The notes under the pieces were generated by a model, which was not told the origin of the DNA, searched no databases, and saw only the letters and a list, made by a program, of their open reading frames with translations. From Thaumarchaeota archaeon UBA160 (GTDB lineage Archaea > Thermoproteota > Nitrososphaeria > Conexivisphaerales > UBA164), in contig DAXX01000033.1 in assembly GCA_002506605.1 (NCBI GenBank), positions 5,089 through 10,543 of the forward strand: 5,455 bases of DNA, in the 5' to 3' direction. The position numbers and the translations under genes were made by a program. Of the stretch, positions 1 to 4,623 are shown one piece after another; positions within the stretch are counted from its first letter, which is position 1; each line of letters starts with the position of its first letter.

Positions 1-72
1 TATTCAACACAGCATGTATCGGCAGAATAATTTTATAATGCTTTATTGAAACATTTGTCAAAAAAACCAAAA

Positions 73-84
73 CACATATACACG
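73..84 (+). promoter_or_regulatory. TATA-like promoter of the first radical SAM gene
   Basis: An AT-rich CATATA element at 75-80, preceded by an A-rich stretch that could act as a BRE, is centred about 25 nt upstream of the TTG start at 103. That spacing fits a leaderless archaeal transcript starting at or next to the start codon. No Shine-Dalgarno-like purine run precedes the gene. The rest of 1-102 shows no gene. A second TATA-like string around 31-38 could serve the opposite strand, but no ORF follows it inside the window. Confidence 0.55.
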
Positions 85-102
85 ATAAATAGGTACTAAA
101 CT

Positions 103-1530
103 TTGTTGAATGAGGTAGATGTATTGTTAATCAACCCGCCACAGAACGCTGAACTTAAGACCCTTTTAGAACTGCATGGACCGCCTATGGCTTCTATGTA
201 TCTTGCGGCTTATGTTAGGAAAAAAGGGTTTAACCCAAAGATCTTAGATCTTGACCTTGAAAATCTACCTGTAGAAGAAGTGATGAAGACCATCGAGTCA
301 TCTTCTCCAAAGGTGATAGGGATGACGGCATTCACTTCAACCGTTAAGACAGCTTACAAACTGCTCGATGCCATCAAAGAGAGGTTCAAGAATATTCTGA
401 CAGTCATAGGCGGGCCTCATGTTACCTTTATGCCAGATGAAGCGCTTTCTCATCCAGGAGTAGATGTTGTAGCTATAGGCGAAGGAGAAGAAACTCTGTC
501 TGAGCTTATTGATGCCTATGAAAAAAATAAGGATTTCTCTGAAGTAAAAGGCATAGTTTATAAGAAAAATGATGGTGAAATAAAGATGACCCCTCCAAGA
601 CCGTTTATCCAGAACCTGGATGAAATACCTTTTCCTGCAAGAGATCTTGTTGACTATGAGCGATACAGATGGAACGGAGTCCTTGAAGCGCCAATGCTCA
701 CAACCAGGGGCTGCACATTTCAGTGCCAGTACTGTTCCTCGTCTGAGATGATGGGAAGAAGATACAGGACAAGGAGCGTTCAAAACGTTATAGATGAGAT
801 AAAAGAGGTTCAGGAAAAATATAAGGTAAAGGACATAGAGTTCATAGATGATACGTTCACTTTAAACATGAAAAGGGCTTCTGAGATAATGGACGCTATA
901 GTCTCAGAAAAGCTGGACGTTAGGCTTTCTTTATCCAGCCGGGTAAACACAATAAACGAAGAGCTTATGCAGAAGCTCAAAAGGGGAGGTACAACAAACA
1001 TATACTATGGCATAGAATCAGGCTCTCAAAGAGTGCTTGACCTTATGAAAAAGGGAATAAAGCTTGAACAGGCTGTAGCAGCTGTTAACCTTGCAAAGAA
1101 GTATGACGTGAAAGTGCTTGGCTCGTTCATTCTGGGTTATCCCGGAGAAACTCCTGATGAAATGAATCAGACAATAAAGTTTTCAATCAAGCTAAATACA
1201 GACTATGCCCAGTACTCGATCCTGACGCCATTCCCCGGAACGCCGATCTACTATGAACTGGAAAGCAAGGGACTTATAATGACAAAGGACTGGGATCTGT
1301 ATACAGTGTTACATCCGTTAATAAAATATGAGGCATTCGGTTATCCCGCATCGCTTGTCTCAAAAAAACTAACCGAAGCTTACAGAAAATTCTACCTAAG
1401 GTTTGATTACATTTTCAAAAGGAGGTATATGCTTCCGCTTATCATAAAAACCCTTAGAAGGAGCGTAAAACTAGCAAGAATGATGGCAAAGAGCTATTCT
1501 AAAACCATCACAGGGATGCAAGGATTATAA
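103..1530 (+). CDS. B12-binding domain radical SAM protein (COG1032/BchE-like)
   Basis: This 475-residue protein is a predicted cytosolic radical SAM enzyme with an N-terminal cobalamin-binding-like Rossmann domain (about residues 5-140). Visible elements are VDVLLINPP at 5-13, PPMASMYLAAY at 27-37, IGGPHVTF at 102-109 and the GEGEETLSEL stretch at 126-135. The classic DxHxxG cobalamin histidine motif is absent, as in many members of this superfamily. The catalytic core follows: TRGC at 201-204 opens the Cx3Cx2C cluster motif (C204, C208, C211), which binds the [4Fe-4S] cluster that cleaves SAM. Further family landmarks are IEFIDDTF (245-252), GIESGSQRVLDLMKKG (303-318) and ILGYPGET (343-350). 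A basic C-terminal tail (about 430-465) could contact membranes or nucleic acid. The start is TTG at 103 or the adjacent TTG at 106: an in-frame stop at 97-99 excludes anything upstream, and the next ATG would remove the first Rossmann strand. The substrate is unknown. Relatives perform cyclisation, methylation or C-C bond formation, including archaeal lipid modification. The radical SAM assignment is secure; the reaction is not. Confidence 0.93.
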   Translation: MLNEVDVLLINPPQNAELKTLLELHGPPMASMYLAAYVRKKGFNPKILDLDLENLPVEEVMKTIESSSPKVIGMTAFTSTVKTAYKLLDAIKERFKNILTVIGGPHVTFMPDEALSHPGVDVVAIGEGEETLSELIDAYEKNKDFSEVKGIVYKKNDGEIKMTPPRPFIQNLDEIPFPARDLVDYERYRWNGVLEAPMLTTRGCTFQCQYCSSSEMMGRRYRTRSVQNVIDEIKEVQEKYKVKDIEFIDDTFTLNMKRASEIMDAIVSEKLDVRLSLSSRVNTINEELMQKLKRGGTTNIYYGIESGSQRVLDLMKKGIKLEQAVAAVNLAKKYDVKVLGSFILGYPGETPDEMNQTIKFSIKLNTDYAQYSILTPFPGTPIYYELESKGLIMTKDWDLYTVLHPLIKYEAFGYPASLVSKKLTEAYRKFYLRFDYIFKRRYMLPLIIKTLRRSVKLARMMAKSYSKTITGMQGL

Positions 1531-1596
1531 GCTATAAAAGGGGCTCATATTTGGTGTCACAAATCACAGCTCATCACTACCAGCTGAATTCATCGC

Positions 1597-1611
1597 CCTA
1601 AAGTATTTATT
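1597..1611 (+). promoter_or_regulatory. TATA box with BRE-like flank for the SWIM gene
   Basis: The string CCTAAAGTATTTATT contains a purine-rich BRE-like half followed by a TATA box (1604-1611), centred about 26 nt before the GTG at 1633. This again suggests a leaderless transcript. It lies in the 102-nt gap after the radical SAM stop codon, so the small gene probably has its own promoter rather than depending on read-through. Confidence 0.55.
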
Positions 1612-1632
1612 TGCGCTAAGCTAATAAATTTA

Positions 1633-1911
1633 GTGCAAAAGCATATAGCTGTAATAAAATACACTTTCAAACCATCGGGTAGAGTTCTTTACATAGTTAA
1701 GGGTGTTCATCATGATTATATAACTACCAGACATTTCTGCACATGCTATGACTATAACTTTAGAAAGAAAAAAGAAGGTTGCGCACACATGCAAGCCCTT
1801 TCAGAAGCTATTGAAAGCAATAAATACGAGGAATTTATGCTTGATGATGAAGAATACAGCCAAATTTTTAAATACGAACTCTATGATGTTTTACGTGAGG
1901 AGCCCCGGTAG
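1633..1911 (+). CDS. small SWIM zinc-finger protein
   Basis: This 92-residue protein carries a SWIM-type zinc-binding motif CxC-x11-CxH, with ligands C36, C38, C50 and H52 inside FCTCYDYNFRKKKEGCAHMQ. The N-terminal half (about 4-30) looks like a small beta-rich unit leading into the finger, and the acidic C-terminus (65-90) is probably helical. Stand-alone SWIM proteins of this size occur in archaea. The domain mediates DNA or protein contacts, and in several lineages SWIM proteins partner recombination factors of the RecA/Rad51 family, so a role in homologous recombination is a reasonable inference. The GTG start at 1633 is supported by a TATA box 26 nt upstream, and no ATG is available before residue 53. 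The stop codon TAG (1909-1911) lies inside the tRNA-Thr gene, giving a 10-nt overlap. The last four residues (EEPR) are therefore dictated partly by tRNA acceptor-stem sequence. Confidence 0.85.
   Translation: MQKHIAVIKYTFKPSGRVLYIVKGVHHDYITTRHFCTCYDYNFRKKKEGCAHMQALSEAIESNKYEEFMLDDEEYSQIFKYELYDVLREEPR
1863..1875 (+). promoter_or_regulatory. probable tRNA-Thr promoter inside the SWIM coding region
   Basis: The AT-rich AATTTTTAAATAC is the best TATA-like element upstream of the tRNA. It is centred about 32 nt before the mature 5' end at 1902, allowing a short 5' leader for RNase P to remove. It falls entirely within codons of the SWIM gene (around residues 78-81, IFKY). The tRNA may instead, or additionally, be cut out of a longer SWIM-tRNA transcript. 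Confidence 0.45.
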
Positions 1912-1975
1912 CTCAGTCGGTCAGAGCGACTGCCTTGTAAGCAGTAGGTCGCGGGTTCAAATCCCGCCCGGGGCT
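1902..1975 (+). tRNA. tRNA-Thr (anticodon UGU)
   Basis: A complete cloverleaf folds by eye. The acceptor stem GCCCCGG (1902-1908) pairs with CCGGGGC (1968-1974), followed by discriminator U (1975). U8-A9 precede the D-arm GCTC/GAGC (1911-1914/1924-1927). The anticodon stem is ACTGC/GCAGT (1929-1933/1941-1945) with loop CTTGTAA, giving anticodon TGT at 1936-1938, which reads ACA threonine codons. The variable loop is AGGTC, and the T-arm is GCGGG-TTCAAAT-CCCGC (1951-1967). CCA is not encoded, so it would be added after transcription. No intron is present. The 5' ten bases overlap the end of the SWIM gene. U73 is compatible with archaeal threonine tRNAs. Confidence 0.97.
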
Positions 1976-1987
1976 TAAATAAGAGAA

Positions 1988-1997
1988 ATTGTTTTCT
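1988..1997 (+). terminator. possible oligo-T terminator of tRNA-Thr
   Basis: The T-rich run ATTGTTTTCT begins 13 nt after the tRNA 3' end. Archaeal RNA polymerase commonly stops at short U-runs without a hairpin, so this is the natural candidate for tRNA 3' termination. A second T5 tract at 2142-2146, preceded by a short CTTG/CAAG inverted repeat (2124-2127/2134-2137), could act as a backup before the convergent HTH gene. Confidence 0.35.
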
Positions 1998-1998
1998 G

Positions 1999-2062
1999 TG
2001 GCGTTGTGAACTGCTCCACTTGTCATTTGGGGCTTCTCGCTTTATCCACGGGAGCTCGCGCC
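1999..2062. mobile_element. possible relic of an IS200/IS605-type element end
   Basis: This short GC-richer block sits in an otherwise AT-rich intergenic region. It has the pattern TGAACTGCTCC, spacer, GGGGCTTCTCGCTTT, then GGGAGCTCGCGCC. GCTCC (2013-2017) can pair with GGGGC (2029-2033), with one G-T pair, or alternatively with the GGAGC at 2051-2055. From general familiarity, the 'GAACTGCTCC...GGCTTCTCG' layout resembles the subterminal hairpin region of IS200/IS605 (tnpB-carrying) elements. No transposase or TnpB coding sequence is nearby, so this would be a remnant or a very short non-autonomous piece. It could equally be an unrelated structured transcript end. Confidence 0.25.
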
Positions 2063-2147
2063 TTATCTTTATCAGAGAATCTTATCTGACCAACATTCAA
2101 AAATTGCTTACTGGGCAAAAGAACCTTGTTAAATCAAGCACTTTTTA

Positions 2148-2178
2148 GCTTATTATTTATCGCAAGCGATAATTAGCT
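2148..2178. repeat. dyad over the 3' end of the HTH gene
   Basis: A perfect 7-nt inverted repeat, TTATCGC (2157-2163) and GCGATAA (2166-2172), separated by AA, is flanked by an outer AGCT/AGCT pair (2148-2151 and 2175-2178). It covers the last codons and stop of the HTH gene. In RNA the two central pairs would open to form a small loop. It might slow polymerase, stabilise the mRNA end or bind protein. No convincing T-run follows it directly on the minus strand; the nearest is the T5 tract read from 2099-2103. Confidence 0.4.
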
Positions 2179-2500
2179 GTTCTTCTTTTATTATTTTGCT
2201 TTCTCTTAGCAATTTGCAAATCTCGCAAAATTCTTTAGCAATCTTTGCAGATGATTCGCCATTGGCCAACCTTCTTGCAGATTTTTCAGCTTCTTGTTGC
2301 AGTAGCTCAACATTTTCATATTTAGAGGTGCCTTTTCCTCTTTTGTTTGAAAGATAATAACTAACTACAGCCTGTGAAATGCCCATGATTTTTGATACTT
2401 CTTCTTGTGTTAAACCATAATCATTAACCAGTTTTCTGGCGATAAGGCTTCTGTACGCAGGGAGCACGTATTTTACAACTTCTTCACAGACTGTTCTCAA
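2153..2500 (-). CDS. archaeal HTH transcriptional regulator (COG2522-like)
   Basis: This 115-residue predicted DNA-binding protein has a helix-turn-helix at about residues 29-54: GLTQEEVSKIMGISQAVVSYYLSNKRGK is the classic Cro/XRE-type pattern. The N-terminal CEEVVKYVLPAYRSLIARKLV (from C5) and the C-terminal CEIC-KLLRE (C92, C95) match my recollection of a small archaeal regulator family in which the N-terminal Cys and a CxxC near the end recur. The cysteines could bind a metal or sense redox state, but this is not shown. The start is TTG at 2500-2498. An in-frame stop lies at 2512-2510 on the minus strand, and no ATG occurs before M39, which is inside the HTH, so TTG is the only start retaining the conserved N-terminus. 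It converges on tRNA-Thr and is divergent from the radical SAM gene at 3062. A dyad with TTAGCAA/TTTGCAA half-sites overlaps its own TATA box, suggesting autoregulation. Confidence 0.85.
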   Translation of the reverse strand: MRTVCEEVVKYVLPAYRSLIARKLVNDYGLTQEEVSKIMGISQAVVSYYLSNKRGKGTSKYENVELLQQEAEKSARRLANGESSAKIAKEFCEICKLLRESKIIKEEQLIIACDK

Positions 2501-2517
2501 TATAATTGGTTATCGAT

Positions 2518-2541
2518 TTGCAAATAATAAATATTGCTAAC
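2518..2541 (-). promoter_or_regulatory. HTH gene promoter with an overlapping candidate operator
   Basis: On the minus strand the TATA-like box TATTTATTA (2533-2525) is centred about 29 nt upstream of the TTG start. It is flanked by TTAGCAA on the upstream side (2540-2534) and TTTGCAA on the complementary strand on the other (2518-2524), giving a GCAA-N10-TTGC dyad that spans the box. A dimeric HTH repressor bound there would block TBP. The promoter call is reasonable; assigning the operator to this gene's own product is inference. Confidence 0.5.
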
Positions 2542-2542
2542 A
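2527..2542 (+). repeat. 16-nt direct repeat, copy 1
   Basis: ATAAATATTGCTAACA here matches ATAATTATTGCTAACA at 2952-2967 in 15 of 16 positions and in the same orientation. This copy covers most of the HTH promoter. Both contain the motif ATTGCTAA (TTAGCAAT on the other strand). Confidence 0.6.
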
Positions 2543-2651
2543 AATTAAATATTACCTAAAAGCATGTGATGCATAACAGAATATAGAACCGATTTCGCTG
2601 CTAAAGCAAATCTAAGCTTTAAACGCATCTTCAATTAATAACAAATTATAG

Positions 2652-2798
2652 GTCAATCAGAAGAAGCAGCTAGAGCTTTTGAGCAGGAAAAAGCTCGACA
2701 GCCCTCATCTCTATTGGGATGCTTTAATGTCGATAAAGTTGGCTCTTAAAGAGTGCTTTGGCTTCCTAAAAGCAGACCCCGTCTTTCTAAATTGTTAG
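2652..2798 (+). pseudogene. possible decayed or unrecognised short ORF
   Basis: An open stretch of 48 codons between stops (TAG at 2649-2651 and TAG at 2796-2798) translates to a protein-like sequence. It begins VNQKKQLELLSRKKL and continues DSPHLYWDALMSIKLALKE, ending near FLKADPVFLNC. It has no ATG until the middle of the stretch; a TTG lies at its tenth codon. Another frame starting near 2642 reads IIGQSEEAARAFEQEKARQ before stopping, which also looks protein-like and could indicate frameshift decay. I do not recognise a family. It may be the eroded remnant of a helical protein gene, or chance. The stretch also contains strong inverted repeats, which favour a structured-RNA alternative. 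Confidence 0.25.
2673..2696. repeat. perfect 8-bp inverted repeat (hairpin)
   Basis: GAGCTTTT (2673-2680) and AAAAGCTC (2689-2696) form an uninterrupted 8-bp stem with an 8-nt loop, GAGCAGGA. Nothing adjacent looks like a termination tract on the plus strand. Read on either strand it lies in the gene-poor interval between the HTH and second radical SAM genes. Confidence 0.55.
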
Positions 2799-2811
2799 GC
2801 ATGAGAGATGA
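2705..2811. other. candidate structured RNA or compound inverted-repeat region
   Basis: TCATCTCT (2705-2712) is the exact reverse complement of AGAGATGA (2804-2811), which could close a domain. Inside it are further complementary pairs: CTTTA/TAAAG (2722-2726/2734-2738), CTCT/AGAG (2743-2746/2750-2753), CCTAA/TTAGG (2765-2769/2795-2799) and AGAC/GTCT (2774-2777/2781-2784). These are mutually compatible and would give a multi-branched fold. With the 2673-2696 hairpin before it and GTAGC/GCTAC (2835-2839/2847-2851) after it, about 180 nt could be structured. I cannot match it to RNase P, SRP or a C/D-box RNA. Short stems arise by chance, so this is tentative. Confidence 0.25.
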
Positions 2812-2898
2812 TTCCAAGCATGCAAAAAGCAGAAGTAGCTGTACGCGCTACATAAAAAGCTGGCTCACGATCTCCTCTATCCTCATTAAATTAAAAGC

Positions 2899-2967
2899 GT
2901 TTAGCAATATTGTTTTTCTCAAATGCGTTCAATGCTATAGCTGTTTGATAAATAATTATTGCTAACA
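2899..2967. repeat. TTAGCAAT motif pair and direct repeat copy 2
   Basis: TTAGCAAT occurs on the plus strand at 2901-2908 (within TTAGCAATATT, 2901-2911) and on the minus strand at 2958-2965, inside the second copy of the 16-nt repeat (2952-2967). The 11-nt AATATTGCTAA at 2530-2540 is an exact inverted copy of 2901-2911. These lie about 95-160 nt upstream of the radical SAM start at 3062, so they could be regulator sites for that gene. Apart from these sites, 2501-3061 contains no gene I can support. Confidence 0.45.
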
Positions 2968-3029
2968 TCTTAAAATAAAATCAGAAAAATTATGGGCAAA
3001 ACGACCACAACCAATTTATTTTAAAGAAA

Positions 3030-3045
3030 GGATTAATTTTTTAAT
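3030..3045 (+). promoter_or_regulatory. TATA-like region of the second radical SAM gene
   Basis: GGATTAATTTTTTAAT is the AT-rich element at the right distance (centre about 25 nt) upstream of the ATG at 3062, implying a leaderless transcript. An alternative TATTTTAAAG further upstream (3018-3027) would give a leader of roughly 10-20 nt. No Shine-Dalgarno sequence sits just before the ATG, which favours the nearer box. Confidence 0.4.
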
Positions 3046-3061
3046 TGATATACTAGTATTT

Positions 3062-4618
3062 ATGAAAAATAACTTTCATGAAATAGTTCTCACAAGTGAG
3101 GCCGCAATTGCCAGCGATACCTTGGGTTCTTCGTTAGTTGGGTTCATCAGCGCGCTTCCTGAAAGCGTTCTTAATGATACTGTGGCCAAGATCATATTCA
3201 GGGTGAGCTCTAATGCTGACGGGACTGTAAAAAGGGCACCGTACGGGCTTTCAAAGGTTGAAGCTAAGCTTAAGTCGCTGGGTTATAACGTATCTATAGT
3301 AAGCCCTTACGAACTCAATATGTCTATCGGTCCTAATACAAAGCTTGTAGGAATCTATACGATGGACGGAATGGGATACAGCTATGGTTCTGGCATAACC
3401 TACTGGATGCTGAAGTTGGCCGGAATAAAATATTCCGGATTGCCATTTATAGCGAAATCCTTCAGAAGAGTTCTTGAAACCCTTAACAACTCACCTTACA
3501 GAAGCAATTTTAAAATAGTAGTTGGGGGTCCAGCTTCTTGGCAAATTTATGACAGCGGATTGCAAAAAGAGCTTGGAGTTGATTATGTTTTTGAAGGAGA
3601 GTTCGAAAAAGATGGACCTGCTTTCATAGAAGGCATTTTGCACGGAGTTAAAATGCCAGAAAGGTTCCACGCGAGGCCTGCATCGATAGAAGATATAGTG
3701 CCCATAACGACCCCCAGTAATGGAGGATTAGTTGAAGTTACCAGGGGATGTGGGAGGGGTTGTGCGTTTTGCACGCCAAATCTTAGCGGCATGATAAGGT
3801 CGATACCATTTGAGATTATCGAAAAAGAAATAGAAGTAAACATACTAAAGGGAAATCTAAAGGACATAAACCTTCACAGCGAAGAGTATTTCAGGTACGG
3901 TGCAAACGGTATCGATCCAAATCCGGAAAAGGTGATGAAGCTGACTGAAATGGCTTACAAAACCGTTAAAAGGTTTGGAAGCGAAAACACCATTTCCACG
4001 GACTTTACAACGGCCGCGGTTGTCGTTCAAAACCCGTCTCTGGTAAAAAGCGTGGCAGAATACATCAACGAAGGGGGAAGGAAGACTTTTATAGAAATGG
4101 GCATAGAAACAGCTTCCTCAAAACTCATTGAAAAGTACATGAGAGGAAAAGTGTTGCCGTACAGGCCTATACAGTATCCTGACATAGTGGTGCAGGCTGT
4201 TGGAATCCTCAACGACAACAACTGGTTTGTAGTGGGAACGATGATCATAAATTTTCCAGGTGAAACAGATGATGACATAATAGCTAATTTGGAACTTCTT
4301 GATAAGTTAAAGGATCTTAAAGTTGTAACTTTTCCTCTCCCGCTTATCCCCGTTGCGGCTTTTAGGAAAAAGGGATTCACAGCTCTAGACGAGATGTTAG
4401 AGGATCCTCTCAGAAAGGAGTTCATCTTGAAGGCTTTAATTAAAGCATTTGACAGCCTCAAAGAAACCACAAAGATGGTTGTAGATAACGTCAGAAACCC
4501 TCTAATTAGATATTTGATGTACAGATTTGGTCTTTTCTCTCTTGAAAAAGTTAAGAAACGGTATGAAAATCAGCTTTCAATTCTCAAGAGCGGCTACAAT
4601 GAAGTTATAACCAGTTAA
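3062..4618 (+). CDS. B12-binding domain radical SAM protein, conserved archaeal type
   Basis: This 518-residue enzyme has a B12-binding-like Rossmann domain (about 40-195): RAPYGLSKVEAKLKSLGY at 58-75, VGIYTMDGMGYSYG at 96-109, VVGGPASWQI at 153-162 and VDYVFEGEFE at 173-182. The radical SAM core follows. TRGCGRGCAFC (227-237) supplies the Cx3Cx2C cysteines C230, C234 and C237 for the [4Fe-4S] cluster. LHSEEYFRYG (271-280), EMGIETASSKLIEKYMRGK (345-363) and IINFPGETDDDI (395-406) are further landmarks. No DxHxxG histidine motif is visible, so cobalamin binding, if real, would be base-off without that ligand. The PYGLxKVEA and LHSEE-xxRYG segments recall an uncharacterised B12/radical SAM group shared by methanogens and other archaea. 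It differs strongly from the 103-1530 protein, so this is not a recent tandem duplication. The ATG start follows a suitable TATA-like box. The stop is only 5 nt from the stop of the convergent nuclease gene. The substrate is unknown. Confidence 0.92.
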   Translation: MKNNFHEIVLTSEAAIASDTLGSSLVGFISALPESVLNDTVAKIIFRVSSNADGTVKRAPYGLSKVEAKLKSLGYNVSIVSPYELNMSIGPNTKLVGIYTMDGMGYSYGSGITYWMLKLAGIKYSGLPFIAKSFRRVLETLNNSPYRSNFKIVVGGPASWQIYDSGLQKELGVDYVFEGEFEKDGPAFIEGILHGVKMPERFHARPASIEDIVPITTPSNGGLVEVTRGCGRGCAFCTPNLSGMIRSIPFEIIEKEIEVNILKGNLKDINLHSEEYFRYGANGIDPNPEKVMKLTEMAYKTVKRFGSENTISTDFTTAAVVVQNPSLVKSVAEYINEGGRKTFIEMGIETASSKLIEKYMRGKVLPYRPIQYPDIVVQAVGILNDNNWFVVGTMIINFPGETDDDIIANLELLDKLKDLKVVTFPLPLIPVAAFRKKGFTALDEMLEDPLRKEFILKALIKAFDSLKETTKMVVDNVRNPLIRYLMYRFGLFSLEKVKKRYENQLSILKSGYNEVITS

Positions 4619-4623
4619 AACGA

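Noticed and set aside
1..102. Possible divergent gene on the minus strand behind a TATA-like string at 31-38
   Set aside because: The ATG it would serve (15-13) meets a stop after three codons, so nothing can be supported within the window.
337..783. 148-codon open frame antisense to the first radical SAM gene
   Set aside because: It overlaps conserved Rossmann and cluster motifs of a secure gene on the other strand and has no recognisable domain.
1748..1978. 76-codon open frame on the plus strand running through tRNA-Thr
   Set aside because: It overlaps the SWIM gene out of frame and reads through the whole tRNA; the SWIM frame has the conserved CxC...CxH residues, so this is a shadow.
2801..2860. 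Possible C/D-box sRNA near GATGATT
   Set aside because: The C-box-like string does not match RUGAUGA well, and no CUGA D box sits at a suitable distance.
2753..2965. 70-codon open frame on the plus strand
   Set aside because: Its composition (clustered Ser, Cys, Ile, Lys) does not resemble a real protein, it has no promoter at a suitable distance, and it ends in the 16-nt repeat. Not listed as a gene.
1951..3061. tRNA-Thr as integration site of a mobile element
   Set aside because: No second copy of the tRNA 3' end (T-arm and acceptor sequence) occurs downstream within the window, and no integrase gene is present. Only the short GGGGCTT recurs at 2030-2036.
4027..4470. 147-codon open frame antisense to the second radical SAM gene
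   Set aside because: Low-complexity Ser/Leu-rich product opposite conserved radical SAM motifs; a complement artefact.
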